Below are positions 26,133 to 34,457 of a DNA stretch of 64,000 bases, piece after piece; the stretch's first letter is position 1; each line of letters begins with the position of its first letter. Where the stretch lies: NCBI RefSeq assembly GCF_014698995.1, contig NZ_JACWZZ010000001.1:1818501-1882500 (forward strand). The letters run 5' to 3'. The DNA is from Hymenobacter duratus (GTDB lineage: Bacteria > Bacteroidota > Bacteroidia > Cytophagales > Hymenobacteraceae). The translations under genes were made by a program, and so were the position numbers. Below the pieces are notes generated by a model. That model did not search any database, had not been told where the DNA came from, and saw only the letters and a list, made by a program, of their open reading frames with translations.

Positions 26133-27023
26133 TTAGAAGTTGTAGGCCACCCCGCCCGACAGACCTGTGGATTTGCCCAGGTTGCGGCCTGCTACATACG
26201 TAGTGGCGCCCACCGTCAGGCCAAACCCCTTGGCCAGCGGCCGGAACGCGCTGACGCCCAGACGCACATAGTCGACGCGGGTGGCGGGAAAGAAACCGGT
26301 GAAGCCGGGCTGCAGAATGTCGGTGCCGCTTTTGTCTGACTTCTGGAAGGAGGCCAGCGCATCAACGTAGAGCCGGGGGCCGGCATAGCCGATTTTGGTT
26401 TCGGCCACAAAGGCATTGGGGGCGCTGTTGTCGCGGAGGCTGTAGCCGGCCTGGCCGGTTAGAAACACGCCGGACAGCGTTTTCAGGTGCACGACTCCCT
26501 GGCCGGAGAGCTTGCTGGAGCCGTTGCCGATAGCAATAATGTAGCCTAGGCCCGTGTTCGATTTGTAGTCGCTGATGGGGGTGCTACCGCTCACTACGCC
26601 CAGCACGTCCAGCACGTTGGTCCCGATTTCCTTGGAGAAGATTTTCGCTTTCAGCAGCAGGGTAATGTCCTGCAGGCCAGCACGTTTATTCACGTAGTTC
26701 TGGTCGCGCAACACCTGCTCGTCGGCGAAACCCCGCGACTGAATATAGGGCAGGCTGACAACGGCTTCCAGCCTGTCGGTGAGGCCGTAGCTGCCATACA
26801 GGTTAAGAGAAGTAACTTCTACCCGGTCGAAAATAGGAACCCGGTCAATTTTTTCCGGAGCCAGATACACGCTTTGGTAGCGTTCTGCGGTACCGGACAC
26901 TACAAAGGAGCCGTGGCCTTTGCCCGGCAGAAAGCCGCTTACCAGACTTTGGGCGCGGCCAATTTGGGACCCAGCCAGGCTTAGCAATGAGAAGGCAAGG
27001 AGAAAACGGTAGGTGTGTTGCAT
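26133..27023 (-). CDS. Outer-membrane beta-barrel protein, function unknown
   Basis: From the ATG at 27023 the 296-residue product has a signal peptide (LLAFSLLSLAGSQIGRAQS) and then alternating amphipathic strands throughout. It includes LNLYGSYGLTDRLEAVVSLPY and a final aromatic beta-signal, GGVAYNF. This fits a roughly 12-strand barrel related to transporter-like or DUF3187-type outer-membrane proteins. No catalytic motif. The divergent neighbour is a fasciclin lipoprotein; the shared 230-nt region holds a 9-bp palindrome. Confidence 0.8.
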   Translation of the reverse strand: MQHTYRFLLAFSLLSLAGSQIGRAQSLVSGFLPGKGHGSFVVSGTAERYQSVYLAPEKIDRVPIFDRVEVTSLNLYGSYGLTDRLEAVVSLPYIQSRGFADEQVLRDQNYVNKRAGLQDITLLLKAKIFSKEIGTNVLDVLGVVSGSTPISDYKSNTGLGYIIAIGNGSSKLSGQGVVHLKTLSGVFLTGQAGYSLRDNSAPNAFVAETKIGYAGPRLYVDALASFQKSDKSGTDILQPGFTGFFPATRVDYVRLGVSAFRPLAKGFGLTVGATTYVAGRNLGKSTGLSGGVAYNF

Positions 27024-27151
27024 AAAGGAGCAGTGGTAGAGGGAACAGGTAGACAGGCTCATCGGGAAATTGTTCAAGAAACAATCCAGGCGCGCCGGTG
27101 TTCGGATATGGGAATCCGTCTGGGCGCTAACTACGAACTACTCAGTCGCAT

Positions 27152-27175
27152 CGGATTTACTACGGGGTAAATCCG
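27152..27175. promoter_or_regulatory. 9-6-9 palindrome in a divergent promoter region
   Basis: CGGATTTAC, six bases, GTAAATCCG. It sits just upstream of a TATTTTCG box (27185-27192), where a repressor would block the -33 region of the fasciclin gene. Confidence 0.4.
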
Positions 27176-27252
27176 GATTGAATTTATTTTCGTTTCTACG
27201 CCGGAACTGTTCCGAAAACCTGCTCTTATACTGCCTCACACACCGTTTGCAC

Positions 27253-28236
27253 ATGAAAAAATCCTTACCCGGCTGGCTTTGCGGCCTTGCGTTGAGCACC
27301 CTTTTTTTGGTGGGCTGCCAGAAAAACGAAGAACTTGATCCGACCATTGCCGGCATTGCCGTCGCGAATCCGGATTTCCAGATTTTGGAAGATGCGGCTA
27401 TCCGGGGAGAGGTGGTGGACATTCTGTCCAATAAAAATCCTAACGACCCCGAAGGCAACTACACGGTATTCGCCCCAACTAACACGGCATTCGGCCGGTT
27501 GGGCCTCAACTCAGCCGCCGACCTGCTAACCCTGCAGAAGCCCTTCCTGACCAGCACCCTGTTCTACCACGTCACGGGCGGCACACTGTCGGGGAATAAC
27601 CTGCAGGCGGGGCTGGCGTCGCCTTCCGCTCTGGGCCCGAACCGCCGGATCATCAGCCGCAATGGCAGCACCTATGTAAACGGCTCGAAGATTCTGGCTA
27701 CCGACGTAAAAGCATCCAATGGCACGGTGCACGTGATAGATAAAGTGCTGCTGGCCACCGGCGCCGATATTGTGCAGTCGGCGGTAGCGCTGAAGGATGC
27801 GCAGGTATTCACCAAGCCTGAGTTGGGCTTTCTGGTGGAGGCCGTGCTGTATTGCAACCTGGCCGGCGTTCTGACGGCCTCGCCCGGCAGCCCGCAGTTC
27901 ACGGTATTTGCCCCCACCGATCAGGCATTCCGAAACCTGGGTACCGACCTGGGCGTGGTGCTGGATGTGCCGGCCGATATCCGCAAGCTGCCCCAGGCCA
28001 CCGTCACGGCCGTGCTACTGAACCATGTAGTGCCCGGCGGCCAGTTTACCTCGGAGCTGCCCGAGAGTTCCCGCGTCACCACCGCTGGCGGCGGCCAGCT
28101 CACGCTCGGCGCGTTTACGGATGGCATCCTGACCGTGAAAGGAAACAGCAACGCCACGGCAGCCGGCATGGTGATTCCGGATGTGCAGTGCACCAATGGC
28201 GTGGTGCACGTCATCGACCGGGTGTTGCTTCCATAA
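27253..28236 (+). CDS. Fasciclin (FAS1) repeat lipoprotein
   Basis: The ATG at 27253 starts a 327-residue lipoprotein (LFLVGC, Cys22). Two FAS1 domains follow, about residues 40-170 and 185-325. Each has the YTVFAPTNTAF / FTVFAPTDQAF motif and the closing VHVIDKVLL / VHVIDRVLL motif. FAS1 domains mediate adhesion or polymer interaction; bacterial double-FAS1 lipoproteins are surface or periplasmic. No enzymatic function is expected. Divergent from the barrel protein. Confidence 0.94.
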   Translation: MKKSLPGWLCGLALSTLFLVGCQKNEELDPTIAGIAVANPDFQILEDAAIRGEVVDILSNKNPNDPEGNYTVFAPTNTAFGRLGLNSAADLLTLQKPFLTSTLFYHVTGGTLSGNNLQAGLASPSALGPNRRIISRNGSTYVNGSKILATDVKASNGTVHVIDKVLLATGADIVQSAVALKDAQVFTKPELGFLVEAVLYCNLAGVLTASPGSPQFTVFAPTDQAFRNLGTDLGVVLDVPADIRKLPQATVTAVLLNHVVPGGQFTSELPESSRVTTAGGGQLTLGAFTDGILTVKGNSNATAAGMVIPDVQCTNGVVHVIDRVLLP

Positions 28237-28400
28237 GCGAATAGCTTGAGCGAGTAGAACAGGGAGTTTGGCGGCCGTTTCCGGCTGCCCGGCCAATTGT
28301 TCGGTGGCGCTGCCCGGTAGCGGGCGTACTTGCCGCCTGATTCCCGCCGTTGCTGCCTGCTCAGCTGGGCTGCCGCGCACTCTGTCCATCTGCTTTCACT

Positions 28401-29960
28401 ATGAATAAGTTAAACTCTGCCTTCGTCTGGAGAGGCTTGTTGGGGCTGTTGCTGCTGCTCAGCGGCGCGGCAGCCCGTGCCCAGGCGCCGGCTGGTGGCC
28501 GCTACTCGCTGGAAGGCCAGTGGAGAGGTGCCCTGACAGTGCCCGGCGGCAGCCTGCCGCTCATGATTACGATAACGGAGCTGGCCGACGGCAACCGTTT
28601 CGCGGTGCTGGATGTGCCCATGCAGCGTGTAAACCGGGAACCCATGACCGTGACGCCCCGTGGCGATACGCTCATTTTCGAGGCGGAGCAGGCTGGCTGC
28701 CGCTTTGTGGGCCGCCGCACTCCCGATGGGCAGCAGCTGCTGGGTATCTGGCAGCAACCCGGCTACGCTACGCCGCTCACGCTGCTGTTTGTGCCACCTG
28801 CCGCGGCAGCCGCCCCCAAGGCCTTTAAGTTTCCGCCGCCCTACCGCGTCGAGGAAGTGACGGTGCCCAGCGTTACGGACCACCTGCGGCTGGCCGGCAC
28901 GCTCACGGTACCAGCCGGCGAAGGGCCTTTCCCGGCCGTCGTGCTGCTTTCTGACCAGGATGCCCAGACGCGGGATGCTCTCTACGGCGACTTTGCCCTA
29001 TTCGGCAATCTGGCCGACTACCTCACCCGCCGGGGCGTGGCGGTGCTGCGGCTCGATGACCGGGGAACGGGCAAATCCGGCGGCGACTCGACGAAGGCGA
29101 CCACCGAAGACCGGGTGCGGGATGCCCAGGCGGCGCTGGCGTTTCTTCGCTCCCGGCCGCTGCTCGATATTGCCCACATCGGCCTGATCGGGCACGGGGA
29201 GGGCGGTAATGTGGCGCTGCTGGCTGCCGCGCAGCCGCTGCCGCCCAGCTTTGTGGTGACGCTGGCCGCCGCCGGCCTGCCCGGCAACGAGCTGCTGACC
29301 CAGCAGCGCCCCTCGCTGCTGCTGCGTGCCGGCACACCCGATACGGCGCTGCTGAGTCTGGCGCGGCGGCAGGAGCAGGCCCTCGCGGAAGCACAGCAGA
29401 AAGCCGAAAAGCTGCGGGCTTCAGGCTCCAATGCTGCCCAGGTAGCTACCTATCTGGAGCAGCAGCGCATGCGGCAGCGGGTAGAAGAAAAAAAGCGCCT
29501 CGATGCCCAGCGCAAGCGCCGCCGTGCCATGCTTGATATCATTGCCAATACCGCCGACAACGCCCAGGCGCAGGCCATTGTGGCCAACATGGTGCGGCAG
29601 GATGCCCCGGCGCTGCCGCCGGAGGCCGTACTGACGGCCACCGCCCGCCTCACCTCGCCCTGGTACCGTTACTACCTTCGGTTTGATCCGCGCGATGAAC
29701 TGGACAAAACCAAAACCGCCATACTGCTGCTGCACGGTACCGCCGACGATATGGTGGAAGGCCAGACCAACATGGACATCCTCGTGAAGGCCCTGAAAGG
29801 CAATTCGCGCGTGACGGCCCAGAAGATTGAAGGTGCCAACCACCTGTTCCAGGCTCCCACCACCGAGTGGCCCCTCCTGAACGGCCAGCCCCGCCCCATC
29901 ATTTCGCCCGCTGCTCTGGAGGCCATGCACTCCTGGATAATGGCCCATGTGAAGGAGTAG
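28401..29960 (+). CDS. Secreted alpha/beta hydrolase-fold protein lacking the nucleophile Ser
   Basis: The ATG at 28401 gives a 519-residue protein with a signal peptide (LLGLLLLLSGAAARAQ). Residues 30-135 form a beta-rich N-terminal domain; an alpha/beta hydrolase fold follows. In relatives the nucleophile elbow is GHSEGG; here it is GHGEGG, Gly266 (codon GGG at 29196-29198). The usual oxyanion loop (GSGPQ type) is replaced by LLSDQDAQTRD. The catalytic Asp (LLHGTADD) and His (GANHLFQ) remain. A highly charged helical insertion occupies about 345-385 (EAQQKAEKLR to RKRRRAM). It is therefore probably a pseudoenzyme or a binding protein, unless another residue acts. A 37-bp palindrome ends the gene. 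Confidence 0.88.
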   Translation: MNKLNSAFVWRGLLGLLLLLSGAAARAQAPAGGRYSLEGQWRGALTVPGGSLPLMITITELADGNRFAVLDVPMQRVNREPMTVTPRGDTLIFEAEQAGCRFVGRRTPDGQQLLGIWQQPGYATPLTLLFVPPAAAAAPKAFKFPPPYRVEEVTVPSVTDHLRLAGTLTVPAGEGPFPAVVLLSDQDAQTRDALYGDFALFGNLADYLTRRGVAVLRLDDRGTGKSGGDSTKATTEDRVRDAQAALAFLRSRPLLDIAHIGLIGHGEGGNVALLAAAQPLPPSFVVTLAAAGLPGNELLTQQRPSLLLRAGTPDTALLSLARRQEQALAEAQQKAEKLRASGSNAAQVATYLEQQRMRQRVEEKKRLDAQRKRRRAMLDIIANTADNAQAQAIVANMVRQDAPALPPEAVLTATARLTSPWYRYYLRFDPRDELDKTKTAILLLHGTADDMVEGQTNMDILVKALKGNSRVTAQKIEGANHLFQAPTTEWPLLNGQPRPIISPAALEAMHSWIMAHVKE

Positions 29961-29980
29961 AATATGCCGTACAAGTAAAC

Positions 29981-30055
29981 TAGCCAGAAACTCCTAACAG
30001 GCAACGGCCATCTACCCAGGGTAGATGGCCGTTGCCTGTTAGGAGTTTCTGGCTA
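29981..30055. terminator. Perfect 37-bp inverted repeat, bidirectional terminator
   Basis: Every base of the left arm (29981-30017) pairs with the right arm (30019-30055), with a single A at the centre. It includes the stop codon of the lipase-like gene on the minus strand. The length far exceeds an ordinary terminator. Confidence 0.9.
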
Positions 30056-31177
30056 AATATGGTCGCGCAGGTACTGGTATACTTCTGGGTTGGAAAGGAG
30101 TGTGCCATGATGCAGCTTCGGAAACACGCGGGTGCTGATGAGTTGCTCCGGCGGCAGGCCCGGGTCGCCGAAGACGCGGCCCAGGGCGCTGCCCGCACCC
30201 ACCAGCCCGTCGCCGAAGTAGTCGTGCAGGGCGGAATTGGCGGTTTTCAGCAACGAGCCCACCAGCACGTGGTAGCTCACCCCAGGTAGCGGTGGCACCA
30301 GCGTGCGGGGCGGAAACAGGTCGTCGGCGTGCGGGTCCTGCCAGTCCTCATCCACCAGAATGGCGTGGCGCAGGTCTTTGATGCCGTTGCTGCGCTTGTC
30401 GATCAGGCCACTGATGAAGCGGGTGGGCCGCAGATTGATTTTGCGCAGGACCACGGACGTGAAATGGCTGTTTTGTTCCAGAAACGACCCATCGTTGGGG
30501 ACGCCCAGCAGAAACACATCCTGGAGATGCGTCAGCCAGTGCGCTGGAACTGCTTGTTCCGGCTTACTTGCTGAGGCCACGGACCCCTGCTGTGTCTCCA
30601 GAGAAGCATAGTAGCCCGCGCTTCGGATAACGAGGCCGCCCATACTGTGGCCCACCAGGGTCAGCGGCCCAACTGCATCGGGATAGGTGCTAAGGAGTTC
30701 CGTGAGCAGATTGCTGAGCAGCTGGCCGTTCTGGGAGATGTGCAGGCCGCTGTTGTAGCGCACGTAGAGGCAGATGGCGCCGGTGTCCTGCTGCAGCCGG
30801 GGGCCGTAGCGCAACCCGTCCGGCGAGCCGGCCTGCCAGATTACCTCGTCGCCCATCAGGCCGTGCAGAAACACCACTACTTTGCGAGGGCCGGTGGCGG
30901 CAGGTTCCAGGCGGAGCGCTGCCACTGGCACATCGGTGCTGTGGCGGCGGAAACTCATCTGGATGGCGCGTCGGTCCTGCCGCTCGGCCAGCTGGTCGCC
31001 GAAAGCGCCGTTGAGAACCGGTAGCGTGAAGTGCCGGTTTTCCTGCCCCGTCCGATAGAGGTAGCCGGCCGTGTTGAACGGCAGTAGCGCCGCGCGGCCC
31101 ATGGCCTGGGTGGCACGCCGCCAGCGCGAAGGCTGTTTTTCGGGTTGTGAATCGGGAGAAGGCAGGTCTTCGGTCAC
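30053..31177 (-). CDS. Alpha/beta hydrolase, PGAP1/lipase-like
   Basis: A 374-residue protein starting with GTG at 31177, which overlaps the stop of the preceding T9SS gene by four bases. The core is VVFLHGLMGDEVIW (oxyanion region), LTLVGHSMGGLVIRSAG (nucleophile Ser, intact) and late His/Asp positions near SYHVLVG and FPKLHHGTLL. This is the GHSxGG lipase layout seen in PGAP1-like and triacylglycerol lipases. No signal peptide is evident, so it is probably cytoplasmic or peripheral. Coupling to a secreted surface protein is unusual. The substrate is likely an ester or lipid. Confidence 0.88.
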   Translation of the reverse strand: MTEDLPSPDSQPEKQPSRWRRATQAMGRAALLPFNTAGYLYRTGQENRHFTLPVLNGAFGDQLAERQDRRAIQMSFRRHSTDVPVAALRLEPAATGPRKVVVFLHGLMGDEVIWQAGSPDGLRYGPRLQQDTGAICLYVRYNSGLHISQNGQLLSNLLTELLSTYPDAVGPLTLVGHSMGGLVIRSAGYYASLETQQGSVASASKPEQAVPAHWLTHLQDVFLLGVPNDGSFLEQNSHFTSVVLRKINLRPTRFISGLIDKRSNGIKDLRHAILVDEDWQDPHADDLFPPRTLVPPLPGVSYHVLVGSLLKTANSALHDYFGDGLVGAGSALGRVFGDPGLPPEQLISTRVFPKLHHGTLLSNPEVYQYLRDHI

Positions 31178-32085
31178 GGAATGAGGAGTTTGCGCGTCAG
31201 CAGGCCATCGGGCGTGCTGAGGTGCAACAGATACACGCCGGCCCGCAGCCCACGTAAATCTACGGTCCGGCCGCTTGCCGCGTTGAGCGGGGCCGCTTGC
31301 TGCTGGAACACAAGCCGGCCCATGCTGTCATAAACCCGGCAGGGAGCCGTAGCGAGCATCGGGTGCGACAAAGAAGCCAGAAAAAATTCGCCGCTACTGC
31401 TGGGGTTTGGGTAAACGCTGAGCGCCGCGGCTACTGCCGCCGGTGCTACTGCGGCCACGCTGCCGGTCAGGGCTACCTCATCTATCCACAGCGCCGAGCT
31501 GGCCGCCACACCTCCCGTGCCACAGAGGAAGAACAGCCGGAGCGAGTCCGGGGCCTGACCGAGGGCATAGGAAATCGGGACGGAAATCTGGCCGTAGGCG
31601 GCGCGGGCGGGCAAAATAGTGGCGCCGGCTCCGATTATCTGCGCGGCCTGGCCGCCACCGCGGGTCAGGGCCACGTACACGCCCGCTGAGTCGTTGGCGG
31701 CCAGTGTGAGCTTGTACCAGAACTGCAGCGTGGCCGGCCGGCTCGTGTACGGAATGCCGCCAACGCCAAACGTGCTGGACGTAAGAAAGCGCGAACCCAG
31801 GATCAGAAATGCCGGGAAAGGCAATCCAAACAGGGTTTTGCTTTCCATTTTGGCCGCGAAGCTGCCCGCATAGCTCTCCGTGCTTTTCGTGACGGTTCCC
31901 AGCGAAATCGGAATGCCCTGGCCACCATAAATGGCATCGGTGGTGAGCCAGCTGGCCGGGTACTCGGTGCCCGCCTGCGTGGTCCAGGTTTCGAAGCCGG
32001 CATTGGGCACACTTTGGGCCACGGCAGGACGGACCATCCATCCACCGAAACACAGTACTACAGCGAGAAGTAGCAGGTTTTTCAT
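31174..32085 (-). CDS. T9SS-sorted surface protein, jelly-roll type
   Basis: A 303-residue secreted protein (signal LLLAVVLCFGGWMVRPAVAQS). Residues 25-215 are beta-rich, with PNAGFETWTTQ and LQFWYKLTLAANDSAGVYVAL, resembling carbohydrate-binding jelly rolls of the PCMD/DUF4493-like group. The last 75 residues are a type A T9SS tail (YPNPSSSGEFFLASL, VYDSMGRLVFQQ, VYLLHLSTPDGLLTRKLLIP). It is exported across the outer membrane by T9SS. A paralogue lies directly upstream. Its stop overlaps the lipase start, so the two are cotranscribed. Confidence 0.88.
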   Translation of the reverse strand: MKNLLLLAVVLCFGGWMVRPAVAQSVPNAGFETWTTQAGTEYPASWLTTDAIYGGQGIPISLGTVTKSTESYAGSFAAKMESKTLFGLPFPAFLILGSRFLTSSTFGVGGIPYTSRPATLQFWYKLTLAANDSAGVYVALTRGGGQAAQIIGAGATILPARAAYGQISVPISYALGQAPDSLRLFFLCGTGGVAASSALWIDEVALTGSVAAVAPAAVAAALSVYPNPSSSGEFFLASLSHPMLATAPCRVYDSMGRLVFQQQAAPLNAASGRTVDLRGLRAGVYLLHLSTPDGLLTRKLLIP

Positions 32086-32220
32086 AGCAGTAGGGCTTAG
32101 GCAAAACAGTGTTCCGGCAACTGTTCACCGGAATACTATAAATATAATGCTTGTGCTATGTGTTTTTTATCACATAATCGGGTGATTGAGAGGCAGTATT
32201 CGGGGGTGTCGCAAAGAAGA

Positions 32221-32262
32221 AAGCGCCCCGGTGGCTGGTTGTCACCAGCCACCGGGGCGCTT
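32221..32262. terminator. Terminator between the two T9SS genes
   Basis: 19-bp arms AAGCGCCCCGGTGGCTGGT with a four-base loop. It lies after the minus-strand paralogue at 32285 and separates it from the downstream pair. Confidence 0.85.
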
Positions 32263-32284
32263 GTACTGCCTGTTCTCCCCGTGG

Positions 32285-33250
32285 TTACTGCGTCATCAGT
32301 TTCTGCACCGCAAAGCCGTCAGGCGTATCCAGGCGCAGCGTATAGAGGCCGGCGGGCTGGGCCTGAAGGTCCAGCGTACGCGGGCCGGAAGTGCGGGCCG
32401 CCGGCTGCTGCAGAACTACGCGGCCCAGGGCGTCCAGTACGGTTAGTGAGGCCGTGGCCAGCACATTATCGTGGCCCACGGCGGCCAGCGTAAACAGTCC
32501 TGACGCGCTGGGATTGGGGTAGGCCTGAAGCGAAGCCGTAAGCTGGGTGTTGCGGGTGGCGGCCACGGTGCCACTCATCACCACGTCATCCACTACCAGC
32601 ACCGTCCCGACTGTAGGGGCCACCGAAAATCCGGAGGCGAAAGCAATATGAATAGAGTCGGGGGCCAGGGAAGACGCATATTGCAGCGGAATAGTACCCA
32701 AGCTGTAGCTGGCCTCCGGCAGCAGGCGCAGGCTGCCGGAGGCAATGGTCTGCACGTTGCCGCCCACCGTGCGGGTCAGCGAAACCAGCGCATACGCCGA
32801 ATCGGCCAGGGCATTGGCACCCGTGAGCTTGTAGTAAAACTGCATGCTGGCCGCACGCGTGGTGAAGGGCAGGCCGCCTACCGCGCTTACGTCGCGGCTG
32901 CCCGCAATGTCAATGGCCGTTGCATCGACGCTGCCCAGCACAATACCGCCGGGAACCGGCCCGATCAACGAGCCCAGAAACGGGTCGAGCTTGGTTTCCA
33001 TGCGCGCCGCAAAAGCCCCCGTGCGGCTACCCGCATCCTTGGCCGTCGTGACGCTGGTGTAGAGGCCGCCAAAGACGGGCACCGTTTTGATAGCCTCATC
33101 GATGGTGCTCCAGCTCTGCGGAACTTCCAGCGTGCTGCGCGTAATCCAGGTATCGAGCGTGCCATTGGGCACGGTGGTAGTCTGGGCAGAAACGGTGGTT
33201 GCCGTGAGCAGGCTCAAGGCGGCAGCCAGGTTGCGTAGGCTTGTTTTCAT
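32285..33250 (-). CDS. T9SS-sorted surface protein, jelly-roll type (paralogue)
   Basis: The ATG at 33250 starts a 321-residue paralogue of the protein at 31174. It has the same plan: signal peptide, PNGTLDTWITR near the mature N-terminus, FYYKLTGANALADSAYALVSL in the jelly roll, then YPNPSASGLFTLAAV and VYTLRLDTPDGFAVQKLMTQ-like T9SS tail. It has its own terminator downstream. Recent duplication followed by divergence in the body suggests different ligands. Ligand unknown. Confidence 0.88.
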   Translation of the reverse strand: MKTSLRNLAAALSLLTATTVSAQTTTVPNGTLDTWITRSTLEVPQSWSTIDEAIKTVPVFGGLYTSVTTAKDAGSRTGAFAARMETKLDPFLGSLIGPVPGGIVLGSVDATAIDIAGSRDVSAVGGLPFTTRAASMQFYYKLTGANALADSAYALVSLTRTVGGNVQTIASGSLRLLPEASYSLGTIPLQYASSLAPDSIHIAFASGFSVAPTVGTVLVVDDVVMSGTVAATRNTQLTASLQAYPNPSASGLFTLAAVGHDNVLATASLTVLDALGRVVLQQPAARTSGPRTLDLQAQPAGLYTLRLDTPDGFAVQKLMTQ

Positions 33251-33376
33251 TAGAATAAAGAAGAAGTGAAAGACAATGCGTTGTGTTTCCAAGGATGCAG
33301 CTGGCTGGCAGCTGGTTGCTTTCCGGGATGCAAAATACTTGATTATTCTATGTTGAATATGGATGTAAACGAGTGG

Positions 33377-34210
33377 TTATTTGGGACGCCAGACAAAAAT
33401 AGAGGCCAGACCCGCCACAAGTCCGGTGAGGAGCCCCCCGATATGAGCGGCATTGTCGGTGCCGGCCGGGCCTTCGAGGCCGCCCACCAGACTGCTGAGC
33501 GCGAAATACAGCAGCAGTCCCAGCATACCGGCGCGTTCCTGCCGGCTTAGCGCGGTCCGTTGGGTCAGCAGCAAGGCCAGCAGCAGCCCGTAGAGGCCGA
33601 ATATTGCGCCGGATGCTCCCACTGAGTTTACGCCCTGCGTGTGCCACCAAAGGCTGGTCAGGCTGCCCCCGATGCCGCTCAGCAAATAAATCAGCAGCCA
33701 GCGCCAATGCCCCGCTTTGCCTTCAGCCATCAGGCCCAGCAGCAGCAGCGCGCTCATATTAAGGAGCAGATGTGCCGGGCCGCCGTGCAGAAAAATGCTG
33801 GTCAGGAGCCGCCAGGGCTGCTGGGGCGTCAGGGAGGAAACGTTGGAGCCCCAGGCCACCAGAGCGGCTCCCGCTGGCGCCAGCATATTAACTCCGCTTA
33901 ACCCCATCAGCAGGAACACCGCCAGATTGGCATTCAGCAGCCAGGGCGTAACGCGGTAGCCTGACCGCGGCCAGAGCATGGCCCGGACTACCTGCGCGCC
34001 CTGCTCCAGCCAATGTGTGTCCGGTACAGGAACTGCCGGTGGGCGGGGCGGGGCAGCTTCTGGCAGCTCATCCGGAATCAGGCCTCTGCGCTGCAGCTCC
34101 TGCACGGCTGCCGTACCGATGGCCGCCGGGTAGCGGGCCGCGTGCTGTGCGAGGTAGAGCAGCTCCGCATCGGTTTTGTCGGCGAGCGGACCGGGGGGAG
34201 GAGTTTCCAT
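33377..34210 (-). CDS. Rhomboid family intramembrane serine protease with N-terminal KTDAELL domain
   Basis: A 277-residue membrane protein with six to seven transmembrane helices. Rhomboid signatures: loop 1 residues, HGGPAHLLLNM (142-152), catalytic Ser200 in SVGASGAIFG and His256 in NAAHIGGLLTG. Rhomboids cut transmembrane proteins within the membrane. Residues 10-44 (ADKTDAELLYLAQHAARYP to ELQRRGL) precede the membrane part and are shared with the protein at 35393-36247. The substrate is not known. Confidence 0.94.
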   Translation of the reverse strand: METPPPGPLADKTDAELLYLAQHAARYPAAIGTAAVQELQRRGLIPDELPEAAPPRPPAVPVPDTHWLEQGAQVVRAMLWPRSGYRVTPWLLNANLAVFLLMGLSGVNMLAPAGAALVAWGSNVSSLTPQQPWRLLTSIFLHGGPAHLLLNMSALLLLGLMAEGKAGHWRWLLIYLLSGIGGSLTSLWWHTQGVNSVGASGAIFGLYGLLLALLLTQRTALSRQERAGMLGLLLYFALSSLVGGLEGPAGTDNAAHIGGLLTGLVAGLASIFVWRPK

Positions 34211-34416
34211 GCGGCGGGAGTGCCCAAACTAGGCTTCCGGCAGCTCACAAGAACCGTCCCATGCTCGCGCCAGACCAGCACAGTCTGCCAGAATAGCCAC
34301 CCCCAGTATGCTATTCCTCTTTGGCAGCTACGCAGGCAAAACCGGATTCAGCCTCTGCTGCTACCCGGCAGAAAGTAAAAGCGGGGAACAGGGGACAGAT
34401 TCAACCGGTATTTACT

Positions 34417-34424
34417 TATTTTGC
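34417..34424 (+). promoter_or_regulatory. -7-like box TATTTTGC upstream of the FkbM gene
   Basis: TAnnTTGC type, inside an AT-rich stretch (34400-34460) that contrasts with the GC-rich surroundings. 34 nt before the first in-frame ATG. Confidence 0.35.
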
Positions 34425-34457
34425 TAATATTCTTAATAATAACGTGGTATATTGTTG

